Shown here: positions 1-9,299 of the stretch, piece by piece | How positions within the stretch are numbered: the first letter of the stretch is position 1 | Layout: each line of letters starts with the position of its first letter | Assembly (NCBI RefSeq): GCF_013745115.1 | Contig: NZ_CP051151.1 | Coordinates: 1,488,001 to 1,552,000, forward strand | Direction of reading: 5' to 3' | Source: Hujiaoplasma nucleasis | Lineage (GTDB): Bacteria > Bacillota_I > Bacilli_A > Izemoplasmatales > Hujiaoplasmataceae | Length of the DNA: 64,000 bases | Made by a program: the position numbers and the translations under genes | Notes under the pieces: generated by a model | Told to the model about the DNA's origin: nothing | Databases searched by the model: none | The model's input: the letters and a program-made list of their open reading frames with translations, nothing else

Positions 1-1
1 A

Positions 2-2608
2 GATAGTTTTGATTTAGATACTATTAAAGAAAGTCAAAGGATGAGCTTAGATAAAGAAGATGTTGATAGTATTCTCAAATTACTAAACATTAATGAAGAT
101 AAGGTTAAAGAGAAGTATAAGTTAGCCTTTAATGTATTATCAATTGCAAATTTTGATTTAGATGTTATTCCGTTAGTTTATTTGCCTATATACCTGAATG
201 TATTTGATAAAGAAATATTTTTTCTAGAAGAAGAGTTTGTTTTTCATCAAAACAATATATCGAAATTACTGAAAACACCCGATATCGATGTATCAATTTA
301 TGAAAATCACATTGATCAACTTAGAGAAGATATAGATTCAAACTCTTTTAAGCCACAAATTTATGACGAAAACCCACAAATTTTTAAATTAAAGTTAGAT
401 TTATCATTAAGTCCTAGAAAAGATTTTCAAAAAATAAAAGATATTATATATTCAAAAAAAGAACTCACACCTGTTTTAAAGGCGTTTTTTGGAAAATATG
501 AAAAACCAGTATTAAGCAATAATAAGAATATATACTTTGTTGATAATAAAGTGAATGCTGATCAGGTTATGGCAACTTATTCTGTTATCAATAATGATTT
601 AACTTATGTTCAAGGTCCTCCTGGAACAGGTAAATCAGCTACTATAGTTAATATGATAGTTTCTTCTATGTTAAATAATGATACGACTTTAGTAACATCT
701 TATACCAATGCAGCGGTTGATAATATATATAATAAGTTAAGAAATCTAAAATATAAGCAATATAACATTCCAATTCCTATGATACGGCTTGGTTCTCAAG
801 AATACGCTAGAAAAGGTATTCGATATATTAAAAACGCTTATCTTTACTATCAATCAATTATTAAAGATATTAATCTTGAAGAGTTAAGAAAAGAATATAA
901 AGCACTCATCCCAATTGAAGTTAATAAGTTATTACAAATCAATAGTGTAATAGATGCAAATACAAATAGAAAAGATGTTGAAACTAAAATCGATTACTAT
1001 GATAAATTAATTGAGATTTTTACAAAAAATAAAACATTAAAGAAAAAAGTCAAAGATTTAAAAAAATCTCGTACTGCTCAAAAGGGATATCTTACTAGAA
1101 TAGAGAAGAAAACTATAGATAATATTTTAGATGAATTAAATATTAATTTCGAAGTTATTTTACTTGGTATTTTTATCAAATCATTAGATTCTTTTCAAAA
1201 ACTAGAAGAAGATAAATATGCTTATATTAAACAAATGATTACCTCAGAATCATATGAAGATCAAAGAAGCGCACTCTATAAAGAATATACCCATGAAGCA
1301 AACTTAAGAATACTTCAACAAATATTTCCTGTGTTTCTGACCACCAATATTTCATCTAGAAGTTTACCTGACAAACAACCAACTTTTGACTTATTGATAA
1401 TGGATGAAGCAGGTCAATGTGAAAATGCATATGCTATTGTCGCTATGTCAAAAGCATCAAGAGCTGCTTTCATAGGTGATCCAAATCAGTTATTGCCTGT
1501 TGTTACTATTTCAGACACTGTTAACAATCATTTAACATATCAATATTCAATACCGGATGTTTATAACTATAAGAAGACTTCAATATTACAAACACTTAAT
1601 CAAATTGATTTTATAAACGATTTAATTATATTAAAGAAACACTATAGATGTAGAAAAAGCATCGTTAATTTTGCTAATAAAAAATATTATAATAATAGAC
1701 TCGATATCCAAGTAGACCAAATAGACAATGAAGATTGTAAATTTATCGATGTAAAAAGCGAGTTTTATAACAATAAAAAGAATACATCATTACCAGAAGT
1801 AATAGCGATTATAGAAGAACTTAAAAAAATACCACCTGATAAAACCATTGGAGTTATATCTCCTTTTAGAAATCAAACTCTATTAATTAATAAGAAAATA
1901 AAGGAAGAATTACCAGATTCTAAAATTAGTGTTGGAACAGTCCATAAGTTTCAAGGACAAGAAAAAGATGTTATATTGCTTTCTTTGGCGGTTGGAGGGG
2001 ACTCCTATAAAGGTAGTTATGATTGGATTAAAGATAACAGACAGTTGATTAATGTAGCCACAACAAGGCCAAAAGAGAGATTGGTTGTTGTGGGAGATAA
2101 AAATTCAATCAACACCTTATCTGAGGGACAAAATTCTGACTTAAAAGATTTAATAGAATATACAAGTCAATTTAATAAAGAAACATTTAACATTTCATCA
2201 GTGGGAAAAAAATATGGAGACATCACTTCAAAAAATTTATATACTAATTATGAAGACATGTTTTTTGATACTTTACAAAGAGTATTAGAGATCAATACAA
2301 AAGGCTTTAGAATCAATGGGCAAACTGATGTAAAACAAGTTCTTAATATTCATGAAGGTCACCCATTATTTGAATATGCCACTAAGGCATCATTTGATTT
2401 CCTAATAATTGATAAGAAGAATAATGTTAGGTTAGCGATTGAGTTAGGTGGAGCAGAACATAAGTACGACCCTATTGTTATTTCAAGAGATAAGGTTAAA
2501 AAACAGTTAGCTGATGAAAAAGGACTTGAGATAATTTATATTAATAATAGAGATGCGAGAAGGTATAAAATGTTGAAAGATATATTGAAACCGTTATTAA
2601 TGAAGTAG
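2..2608 (+). CDS. Superfamily 1 helicase with DUF2726-like C-terminal domain, 5' partial
   Basis: ATP-dependent nucleic-acid helicase of the UPF1/Dna2-like branch of SF1. Numbering from the first in-frame ATG (41), Walker A (GPPGTGKS) is at about residues 192-199, Walker B (DEAG) near 455, GDPNQLLPV near 483, motif V (GTVHKFQGQEKD) near 636 and motif VI (ATTRPKERL) near 675. The last ~110 residues (FDFLIID, then IELGGAEH) resemble DUF2726, a PD-(D/E)XK-like domain often attached to helicases. The frame is open back to base 2, and the ATG at 41 has AAAGG touching it with no spacing, so the true start probably lies outside the window. Its neighbours are nuclease genes, which fits a defence or DNA-repair role. 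The helicase call is firm; the role is inferred. Confidence 0.85.
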   Translation, partial: DSFDLDTIKESQRMSLDKEDVDSILKLLNINEDKVKEKYKLAFNVLSIANFDLDVIPLVYLPIYLNVFDKEIFFLEEEFVFHQNNISKLLKTPDIDVSIYENHIDQLREDIDSNSFKPQIYDENPQIFKLKLDLSLSPRKDFQKIKDIIYSKKELTPVLKAFFGKYEKPVLSNNKNIYFVDNKVNADQVMATYSVINNDLTYVQGPPGTGKSATIVNMIVSSMLNNDTTLVTSYTNAAVDNIYNKLRNLKYKQYNIPIPMIRLGSQEYARKGIRYIKNAYLYYQSIIKDINLEELRKEYKALIPIEVNKLLQINSVIDANTNRKDVETKIDYYDKLIEIFTKNKTLKKKVKDLKKSRTAQKGYLTRIEKKTIDNILDELNINFEVILLGIFIKSLDSFQKLEEDKYAYIKQMITSESYEDQRSALYKEYTHEANLRILQQIFPVFLTTNISSRSLPDKQPTFDLLIMDEAGQCENAYAIVAMSKASRAAFIGDPNQLLPVVTISDTVNNHLTYQYSIPDVYNYKKTSILQTLNQIDFINDLIILKKHYRCRKSIVNFANKKYYNNRLDIQVDQIDNEDCKFIDVKSEFYNNKKNTSLPEVIAIIEELKKIPPDKTIGVISPFRNQTLLINKKIKEELPDSKISVGTVHKFQGQEKDVILLSLAVGGDSYKGSYDWIKDNRQLINVATTRPKERLVVVGDKNSINTLSEGQNSDLKDLIEYTSQFNKETFNISSVGKKYGDITSKNLYTNYEDMFFDTLQRVLEINTKGFRINGQTDVKQVLNIHEGHPLFEYATKASFDFLIIDKKNNVRLAIELGGAEHKYDPIVISRDKVKKQLADEKGLEIIYINNRDARRYKMLKDILKPLLMK

Positions 2609-2659
2609 ATTTAGATTTTTTAAAATGTTATTTAAATATGAAGAAATAGGAGAAATAGT

Positions 2660-3271
2660 ATGGATGCAAGTAAATTAAAAGGCTGGAATTATATTGTTTA
2701 CGTTCTAGTAAAAAATAACTTTGAATCAAATAAATTTAGTTTAGCTGAAATTTATGAATTTGAGCCGTATTTCAAAATGGTATATCCTGATAACTATCAC
2801 ATAAAAGATAAAATTAGACAGACTTTACAAAAACTAAGAGATCATGATTTATTGAAATTTTTTGGTCAAGGAGAATATCAACTATTAGAAGAAAGAGAAT
2901 ATGAAATCAAAGAGGAAAAATGTTCTGAAGAGGTTGTTTATTTGCTGACAAATGAAAGTATACCTGGTTGGGTTAAAATAGGCAGGTCTAATTCCGTTAG
3001 TAGAAGACTTAAAGAATTATATAACACTTCAGTTCCTTTGCCTTTTATATTAGAGGATAAGATAGTTGTTGATAATAAAGAAAATTCATTTATGCTTGAG
3101 AAAAGCATTCATAGTATTATTGATACTATAAATCCTAGTGTAAGAAAAAATACAGAAGCGAAAAGAAGAGAATTTTTTAAATTAACGGTAGATCAAGGAA
3201 AAATGATATTTCAATTAGTTACAAGAATTACTAGAGTGAATGTATATAGTGATATGTCGTTATTTAATTAG
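2660..3271 (+). CDS. DpnI-like winged helix fused to GIY-YIG/T5orf172 nuclease domain
   Basis: Residues 1-76 (GWN..., FEPYF, YPDN, KIRQTLQKLRD, FFGQGEY) closely follow the C-terminal winged helix of DpnI-type restriction enzymes, which reads DNA sequence or methylation. Residues 91-190 look like the GIY-YIG-related T5orf172/MUG113 family: VYLLTN at 93-98 replaces the GIY strand, KIGRS at 106-110 is the YIG-like element, and RRLKEL carries the expected Arg. A clear AGGAG precedes ATG 2660. The gene lies 51 bases after the helicase and could be co-transcribed with it. A DNA-binding domain joined to a small nuclease fits restriction of foreign DNA; this is inferred from domains and context only. 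Confidence 0.7.
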   Translation: MDASKLKGWNYIVYVLVKNNFESNKFSLAEIYEFEPYFKMVYPDNYHIKDKIRQTLQKLRDHDLLKFFGQGEYQLLEEREYEIKEEKCSEEVVYLLTNESIPGWVKIGRSNSVSRRLKELYNTSVPLPFILEDKIVVDNKENSFMLEKSIHSIIDTINPSVRKNTEAKRREFFKLTVDQGKMIFQLVTRITRVNVYSDMSLFN

Positions 3272-3353
3272 AAAGGGTTGCCAAACCATATAAATTTCTC
3301 TTGAAATATCTCTAATTTCTCATCTTATTGGTATATATCTGGTGGTGATAGTC

Positions 3354-4157
3354 ATGAAAAAAATTGAATATAGACGTAAAGTCTATATAAGGATAACTCA
3401 AGTTATTATTGGACTAACAATATTGTTTTTTCTTTTTTCATTAATATATACAGTGTCTTCTGGAACTGATGGAACCACAGGTGTGAGAATTGGCGCGATA
3501 TGTGAAGATGGTTGGAGATCATCTTCAACTGGGTCTGGAACTTGTTCTTGGCATGGAGGTGTTGATTATTGGCTATATAGAGGTGGAACTGAGTCTACTT
3601 ATGAAGAACATCAATTAATAGATGATGTTTGGCCAATTAATGTTATATTGCTTGTAATATCAATAGTATTAGCAAGGTTATATTATTTTTTATATGGAGA
3701 CAATCAGTTCTCCGAGGGAAGAGTTTCTTTAAAGAAGATGTTCAAAAGTTACTTTATGGATTTTGATACTAATTATAGTAATTATATAAAATTTTATAAC
3801 TCAGATTTTAGTAATCATACGCTGGTTTCTGAAAGGAAAACAGATTTAGAATATCTTAAAATTACATATTGTATTGGAAATTCAAAATTACTAGAGGATG
3901 ATTCAAAATATAGCGTTAACTTTAAAAGTGATTGGTTAGAGGGACAATTGTTCAATTCATTCAACTATCAATTTACTCTTGTTACATTTTTGATAATTGT
4001 GTTTGCTTTTATTCTATATTTTTCATTATTATTATGGATATTGATTTTCCCGTTAGGGATTATATATAGTTTTTCTCATGGGTTATATTCTAAATTAAGC
4101 TACAAAAAATATCAGAAATTATGCGATAGAAAACTGAAATTATTTAAAATAAAATAG
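3354..4157 (+). CDS. Membrane protein of unknown function with a Cys/His-rich external loop
   Basis: Not confidently recognised. There is one hydrophobic segment near the N-terminus (about residues 15-36), then a predicted external stretch with GAICEDGW and GTCSWHGG, a second segment near 92-112, and a further pair near 210-250. The GTC-x-HGG motif recalls short DUF3761-like proteins, but the rest does not obviously match. I chose ATG 3354 over the in-frame GTG at 3342 because GGTGGTGA at 3341-3348 then sits at Shine-Dalgarno distance, a pattern repeated at other starts in this window. The gene lies between nuclease genes, so it might be a membrane effector, but nothing in the sequence shows that. 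Confidence 0.6.
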   Translation: MKKIEYRRKVYIRITQVIIGLTILFFLFSLIYTVSSGTDGTTGVRIGAICEDGWRSSSTGSGTCSWHGGVDYWLYRGGTESTYEEHQLIDDVWPINVILLVISIVLARLYYFLYGDNQFSEGRVSLKKMFKSYFMDFDTNYSNYIKFYNSDFSNHTLVSERKTDLEYLKITYCIGNSKLLEDDSKYSVNFKSDWLEGQLFNSFNYQFTLVTFLIIVFAFILYFSLLLWILIFPLGIIYSFSHGLYSKLSYKKYQKLCDRKLKLFKIK

Positions 4158-4196
4158 ATTGACAAATAAGCTGTATCTACTTACTTGAAGATTGTC

Positions 4197-4380
4197 ATGT
4201 CCGTAGACAATTTAGAAAAGTTGGATTTTCATATTCACGGTTTTGATAATAAAACATATGAAGATTAAAAAATTGTTTTTACAGGTAATTGAAGAAATCC
4301 CAGATTAATTGGATCAAACAATCAAACTAAGAATTAATAAGCATGTAGATTTTATTGATAATGTTTTTAAGGATTTTTAG
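4197..4380 (+). pseudogene. Remnant of a small protein gene
   Basis: An ATG at 4197 opens a 23-codon frame (starting MSVDNLEKLDF) that ends at TAA 4266. From 4285 a different frame continues with protein-like sequence (VIEEIPD, stop at 4306, then LDQTIKLRINKHVDF and a stop at 4378). One frameshift plus one in-frame stop would account for a decayed gene of about 60 codons. The MSVDN-type N-terminus loosely recalls small DUF6572-like proteins. The evidence is the codon pattern only. Confidence 0.35.
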
Positions 4381-4417
4381 TGAGTTAATATTTTATTTTT
4401 GATTAAAGGAGAATTTT

Positions 4418-5488
4418 ATGGTACACGAAGATTTGAATAAAATAAAGATACTTTATTGTAATGTAGCTCCTATGGATAAATATCAAGGTTTAGAAGAAGA
4501 AAGCTTATTAAAAGGTGGAAAATATATACAAGAAAATGGTGTTGGTTTTGAACTCTATAATTTTAAAGAAATTGATGGAAAATATTATGGTTTTGTTCAA
4601 CCTCCTATTGGTTCAAGGAAAATTAAGAAAGATGAAATTGAGACTAATAAATTCAAATTAGCTCAAATGAATATTTCCAGAATCGAAGCTTCAAGATCAA
4701 GCGAATATATTGATGATGTTTTAGTTGTTTGGGTAGCCACTCATAGTCATGAAGGTAGAAAAATTGTGGGTTGGTATAAACATGCAAGACTATATAAGAA
4801 ACAACAAGTATTAGAAGATTACAGAAGAAAATTTCATTATCCTGATGGAAGAATTGATTATGCTAACTATTATATGGTATGTGATATAGAAAATGCTGTT
4901 TTATTACCACTTGACAGAAGAGATTTTCATATGCCAAAAAAGACCATAGGACAAGCAAATATATGGTATGGTCGTGAAGATGTTAATGAACAAGTGATTC
5001 GATATATCAATGATTTTGAAAGAGATATTTTATATAATGGCCGTGCTTTAAAAGATATAATTGATAAGGAAATAAATGATATACCTGAGAAATATAAAGA
5101 TGCTGTTCTAAAAATACGTGTGGGACAAAGTGCTTATAGAACAGCTTTGTTAAATAAGTATCATTCAAAATGTGCTTTATGTGGGGTAGAAGGAAATGAT
5201 TTTTTAATCGCAAGTCATATAAAGGCTTGGAAAGATTGTGATGATCTTGAACATCTCGATAAAAATAATGGCCTTCTTTTATGTCCTAATCATGATAAAG
5301 TATTTGATAATCATTTGATTAGCTTTGATGAATACGGAAATATACTTATATCAAAAAAGTTATCCAAGAATAATAAGATATTTTTGAATATTAATGAATC
5401 TTTCAAGATTAAAATCAATAGTGATAACAAAAAATATTTTGATCATCATAGAAAATTATTTTATTTAGATAATTTGGATTTAAGATAG
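4418..5488 (+). CDS. HNH endonuclease with a conserved N-terminal module
   Basis: The C-terminal third is an HNH_2-type nuclease: a CxxC pair (C252, C255), the ASHIKAW motif with H267, NNGLLLCPNHD with C289 and H292, and the trailing FD. These form the beta-beta-alpha metal site that cleaves DNA. The first ~170 residues form a separate alpha/beta module (ILYCNV, GGKYIQENG, YNFKEIDGKYYGFVQP, VLVVWVATH, IVGWYK) that I have the impression recurs in front of HNH domains in restriction-like proteins; its ligand is not evident. AAGGAGAA precedes ATG 4418. The neighbouring nucleases support a restriction or defence role. Confidence 0.8.
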   Translation: MVHEDLNKIKILYCNVAPMDKYQGLEEESLLKGGKYIQENGVGFELYNFKEIDGKYYGFVQPPIGSRKIKKDEIETNKFKLAQMNISRIEASRSSEYIDDVLVVWVATHSHEGRKIVGWYKHARLYKKQQVLEDYRRKFHYPDGRIDYANYYMVCDIENAVLLPLDRRDFHMPKKTIGQANIWYGREDVNEQVIRYINDFERDILYNGRALKDIIDKEINDIPEKYKDAVLKIRVGQSAYRTALLNKYHSKCALCGVEGNDFLIASHIKAWKDCDDLEHLDKNNGLLLCPNHDKVFDNHLISFDEYGNILISKKLSKNNKIFLNINESFKIKINSDNKKYFDHHRKLFYLDNLDLR

Positions 5489-5519
5489 GTAATACAAAAT
5501 ATATTATTCGGAGGATAGG

Positions 5520-6884
5520 ATGAAAAAACAATTTTTCTTTTTTTTAATCGGACTAGCTGTATTTTTACTTGCTGCTTGTGACGGAATATCATCATCGGAA
5601 CAAACACAAGAAACAAATGAGGGTATGATATCTTCTAGCATTGAAGACCAAATGTTCACCATATCATGGGTGAATTATGATGGGAGCATTTTAGAAACAA
5701 ATGAATTTTCTTATGGTCAGTATCCAACTTATAATGGTGAAATCCCATTTAGAGAATCCACTAACGATGATTATTTTTATATTTTTTATGATTGGAACAC
5801 TGAAGTTACCCCGGTTTATAAAAACAAGACATATAAGGCTTCATTTATAGAAATGCATAATTCTTTTAAAGATTTTGTTGAAGGGGTGGACTATTCATTT
5901 TTCGATTCAAACGATTTACAATCCTTTGGAGTAGGGCAGGGTTGGTTTAGTTTCACTGATAAACAACTATTAATAAGAACAGAGTCATATGTATCTATCT
6001 ACGAGTTTGGTGAAGAAAAAATAAATTTAATCTATTCTTTTGATATGGATAGCAGTGAAAAAGGTATTACTGATATGGAAATCGATTCAAAAGGAAACAT
6101 ATTCTTGCTTGGGTATCACATACCAGGAGGTGGTGATGGAGATACTTATCTCCCAGGGTTTATTTTAGAAATCAATAGCGATTTTTCTGGCCATACTATC
6201 CATGATATAGACAACCAAGGAATGAGAGTGCCAAGAGAGTTTTTTATCAATGAAAATAATGAATTTGGAATCATTGGTGAAGGTAGCAGTGAAACTCATG
6301 CCTACATGCAACATTCTTTTATGATTTTTGATGAAAACTACCAAAAAGAGTATTCATATGAGTTGAATAATATGATTAGAGGAGAGTATAGAAGGATTAT
6401 CTCTAAAGGAGATTCTTTTATTATTGCTGGCTTAGTAGGTGATAGTGCTAGTTGTTCAAATTCTGATTGCATGGATCCAATTGTTCAAGAATTTAATTCA
6501 TCAATCGGGCTTATTAATGAGGTCATTATTGAATACGATTATTATGATGATATATTATCTCTATCATTCAATTCTGAAGAAATTATAGTCATGGTAAATA
6601 ATGATTATAGGCACTTAATGAATATTAAGTTAGATAGTGAATTTAACATTATTTATAATGAGGAAGTTCAATTGAATATAAATGATCCATTTCTTGTAGG
6701 CGGGATAGAAGATAAGGGAATTTTTTATGGAATCATTATAGAATACGACCGATTTATTTTTTTAAAAGTTGAAAAAGGTCTTGTTGAAAAAGTGTACGTT
6801 GATAAGTTAACCAGGATAGAGAGTAATTTTGATAGAGGTTTTTATTTGTATGCAAAGTTACTTGTTTCAAACCTTGATGAATGA
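5520..6884 (+). CDS. Surface lipoprotein with InlB-type repeat
   Basis: The signal peptide ends in a lipobox (LLAAC, Cys at about residue 20), so the protein should be lipid-anchored on the outer face of the membrane. A Ser/Thr/Glu-rich linker is followed by one InlB B-repeat-like unit at about 45-100 (FTISWVNYDGS, YDWNTEVTPVYKNKTYKASF). The remaining ~340 residues are beta-rich with recurring phrases such as DSKGNIFLLG and SKGDSFIIAG, suggesting a propeller-like fold. GGAGG precedes the ATG by a few bases. No enzymatic motif is visible; adhesion or environmental binding is possible. It interrupts the nuclease genes and may not be related to them. Confidence 0.75.
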   Translation: MKKQFFFFLIGLAVFLLAACDGISSSEQTQETNEGMISSSIEDQMFTISWVNYDGSILETNEFSYGQYPTYNGEIPFRESTNDDYFYIFYDWNTEVTPVYKNKTYKASFIEMHNSFKDFVEGVDYSFFDSNDLQSFGVGQGWFSFTDKQLLIRTESYVSIYEFGEEKINLIYSFDMDSSEKGITDMEIDSKGNIFLLGYHIPGGGDGDTYLPGFILEINSDFSGHTIHDIDNQGMRVPREFFINENNEFGIIGEGSSETHAYMQHSFMIFDENYQKEYSYELNNMIRGEYRRIISKGDSFIIAGLVGDSASCSNSDCMDPIVQEFNSSIGLINEVIIEYDYYDDILSLSFNSEEIIVMVNNDYRHLMNIKLDSEFNIIYNEEVQLNINDPFLVGGIEDKGIFYGIIIEYDRFIFLKVEKGLVEKVYVDKLTRIESNFDRGFYLYAKLLVSNLDE

Positions 6885-6921
6885 TATTTGAATAATGGAA
6901 GAAATCAATTTCATTGAATGA

Positions 6922-6933
6922 ATAGACAATATT
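6922..6933 (+). repeat. 12-bp direct repeat, left copy
   Basis: ATAGACAATATT lies about 30 bases upstream of the first gene of the 6963-10499 cassette. It recurs exactly at 10502-10513, just after the last gene, and weaker similarity (TCTTT) follows both copies. It could mark the edges of an inserted cassette or be a shared promoter element; in AT-rich DNA chance is not excluded. Confidence 0.4.
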
Positions 6934-6962
6934 AATCTTTATATCTTTGAAGGGGAGAAAAA

Positions 6963-7715
6963 ATGATTGAAAGTAAATTTGGTATCAAATATATTAATAA
7001 CATTAGATGTTACAAAGTTGATCTTAACAAAAGAAAATATTTTCTAGAATATTCATCTCCACAGTATATGAAGATTGATGATTTTCAAATATTGAATCAA
7101 TCTTGGTTAGGATTAATGGAAGAATTGTTTAATTATCTGATTGATAAGCATCATTTAAGTAAAGAGCATTTACTTGAATTCTCGGTCGATTGGAGTGGAA
7201 AACATATTTTTTCCAAAGATAAGTTAACCAATTTTGACCGCGGCCCTTTAATAAATGATTTATTTTATAATGTTAATCAATCCTCTACCCACTTACAGTG
7301 GATTATACAGGACTTATTGATGTATTTAGGTGAAGATATTAATCACATTGAATTGTACGTAAAAATACCCACTTATAAAGAAGATAAAGAAATTATAAGT
7401 CACTATTTAAATTTATACAAAAAATCATTAAAAATATTTTTAAAAAGAAATCTTGCTTACGATATGGATTATATAAAACAGTTTATGAGTCATTTAACAA
7501 AAATAGATAAAGTATTTAATACATACTTTAATCATCAAGTTTCAATGTTATTACTTGATAATAAACATTCCTACTCCATGTACAAATCTAAATTTTTAGT
7601 CAAATTAAATAAGATTGATAAATTAGCTAACTTGAAAGAAAAAATTAAAAGCATTCTAGATGATTTAACATTGTTTTATGCTTACATAGAAGAAAATAAT
7701 CATATTATTAAATGA
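6963..7715 (+). CDS. Unrecognised protein, first gene of a nuclease/WYL cassette
   Basis: I do not recognise the family. The 250-residue protein is mixed alpha/beta at its N-terminus (IKYINNIRCYKVDL, KRKYFLEYSSP) and mostly helical from residue 60, with a possible coiled coil near 200-245. There is no signal peptide, membrane segment or catalytic motif. AGGGGAG is well placed before ATG 6963. Three genes follow closely on the same strand (gaps of 27, 4 and 65 bases) encoding a PD-(D/E)XK-like protein, a WYL regulator and a second nuclease-like protein. It may be an accessory or specificity subunit of that set, by context only. Confidence 0.6.
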   Translation: MIESKFGIKYINNIRCYKVDLNKRKYFLEYSSPQYMKIDDFQILNQSWLGLMEELFNYLIDKHHLSKEHLLEFSVDWSGKHIFSKDKLTNFDRGPLINDLFYNVNQSSTHLQWIIQDLLMYLGEDINHIELYVKIPTYKEDKEIISHYLNLYKKSLKIFLKRNLAYDMDYIKQFMSHLTKIDKVFNTYFNHQVSMLLLDNKHSYSMYKSKFLVKLNKIDKLANLKEKIKSILDDLTLFYAYIEENNHIIK

Positions 7716-7742
7716 TTTATCTTTTTAGGAGAGGTGAATAGA

Positions 7743-8342
7743 ATGGAATTCATTAAGAAAAAAGTAATCGAAATTGTAGAAAAAGAAATTAGAAATTTTA
7801 TCAATGATTTCAAAGAAATTCCCTTTAAACATAGGGTTGAACATTCTTTACACTGCGAATTATTTAATCGGCTGGTTAGACATGATGAATTAAGTCAATA
7901 TTATAACTTGACTGACGGATCAACAACTCAAGTAATTCACAAAGAATGGCCGGCTAGTAAATTGAAGGAAAGTGATACAAGAAGAGGGAACATTGATTTG
8001 GTGGTCCTAACACAAGATTCTATAGAGAATAGTAATTTAAAAGACTTTAGGTTAGGAAATATTGATCCATTTATTGCTATAGAGCTAGGTTTAAATTATA
8101 ATATCGACCATATGAAAAATGACATAGAAAAGTTAAAAACAGCGAATTCTGAAAAGTCATATATTATTCATCTTGATAATAAAGACCATCAAAATGAAAC
8201 ATATGAAAAAATTCATCAGGAAATTGAAAAAAATACACAAATTGATAATCTAAATATTGCTTATATATCTGTGCCTTATAAAGGCAATATAGTATATTTT
8301 AAACATTTAGAAGATATTAAAGTTAATTTTAAGGAATTGTGA
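7743..8342 (+). CDS. PD-(D/E)XK-like nuclease-fold protein
   Basis: The layout resembles small restriction-endonuclease-like proteins: an N-terminal helix with HSLHCELFNRL, then a strand with Asp (GNIDLVV, D85), then a strand with Glu (FIAIELGLN, E114), then a helix (DIEKLK) and a YIIHLDN strand. The usual ExK lysine is replaced by Gly in the E-L-G motif, so activity would need another lysine or the protein may only bind DNA. I chose ATG 7743 because AGGAGAGG at 7727-7734 sits 8 bases ahead; the upstream GTG 7734 would overlap this site. It belongs to the compact cassette starting at 6963. Confidence 0.6.
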   Translation: MEFIKKKVIEIVEKEIRNFINDFKEIPFKHRVEHSLHCELFNRLVRHDELSQYYNLTDGSTTQVIHKEWPASKLKESDTRRGNIDLVVLTQDSIENSNLKDFRLGNIDPFIAIELGLNYNIDHMKNDIEKLKTANSEKSYIIHLDNKDHQNETYEKIHQEIEKNTQIDNLNIAYISVPYKGNIVYFKHLEDIKVNFKEL

Positions 8343-8346
8343 ACCT

Positions 8347-9234
8347 ATGTCTAAAATCAGCAATTCCTTGTTAATGCTATTTTATCTAAATAATAAGAAT
8401 ACTTATACTAAAATAGCTGAATTATCTAATTATTTGGAAGTGAGTGATCGAGAAATAAGAAGATACCGCGATGATTTAGAAATGGCAGGTTTTTCTATTG
8501 AAAACAAAACCGGAAGGTATGGAGGATATTTATTAGTTAATGATGTTGTACTATCTATGAATATAAATCATATGAAACACGTATTAACACATCAAAGTGA
8601 AACCAACTCTCTAATTAAGTCCAATTACTCCTTAATGCATGAAATCATTCAATCATTAAAGAATGAACAGATCATTTCTAAACATATATTATCTCATGAG
8701 TCCATTGAGAAATTAATGATGATTAATTTAGCAATAAAGTTAAGATATAAAATAAAGATTGACTATTTATCTAATCACCATACATTAATTCAGCAAACAA
8801 TAGAACCGTATTTAATTAAAAATATTAGAGATATTGATTATCTTTTTGCGGTTCATGGCAAAATTTTAAAAAGTTATAGAATTTCCAATATTAGATATAT
8901 TACTCAAACAGAAAATCCTTATCTATTTGATCATAATATTTATCAAAGAGAAACCAACGAAAATGCTTATGGTGTTTATAGGGGAAAAGAGAAATATCTG
9001 ATTAAATTTGAAGTTGTAGGAAAAATGAATCAATTTATTGAAAGTGTTTTTAACAATCAATTAATGATCCTAGAACAAAAACAGAATTATGGTCTTTATC
9101 AAGTAGAAACCTATGATTTAAATGAAATTAAATATACTTTTTTATCCTTAGGAGGAACATTTAACGTTATTTCACCAGAGATTTTTAAACAACAATTATT
9201 AGAAGAAGTAAAAAAAATTATAAATAAGTTATAA
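8347..9234 (+). CDS. WYL-domain transcriptional regulator
   Basis: The N-terminal ~65 residues form a DeoR/HTH_11-like winged helix (TKIAELSNYLEVSDREIRRY, then the GRYGGYLL wing). Residues ~120-200 match a WYL domain in layout (IKIDYLS, IEPYLIKNIRDIDYLFAVH, FRISNI-type segment), and a WCX-like tail follows (LIKFEVVG). Proteins of this type often repress defence operons and respond to nucleic-acid ligands. It starts 4 bases after the preceding stop, so translation is probably coupled. Its place between two nuclease-like genes suggests it controls the cassette. Confidence 0.8.
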   Translation: MSKISNSLLMLFYLNNKNTYTKIAELSNYLEVSDREIRRYRDDLEMAGFSIENKTGRYGGYLLVNDVVLSMNINHMKHVLTHQSETNSLIKSNYSLMHEIIQSLKNEQIISKHILSHESIEKLMMINLAIKLRYKIKIDYLSNHHTLIQQTIEPYLIKNIRDIDYLFAVHGKILKSYRISNIRYITQTENPYLFDHNIYQRETNENAYGVYRGKEKYLIKFEVVGKMNQFIESVFNNQLMILEQKQNYGLYQVETYDLNEIKYTFLSLGGTFNVISPEIFKQQLLEEVKKIINKL

Positions 9235-9299
9235 TGTGCTAATATATGTCCGTAAATATATTTATAATAAACTTATCTTAATAAAGAAAGAGGGATATT

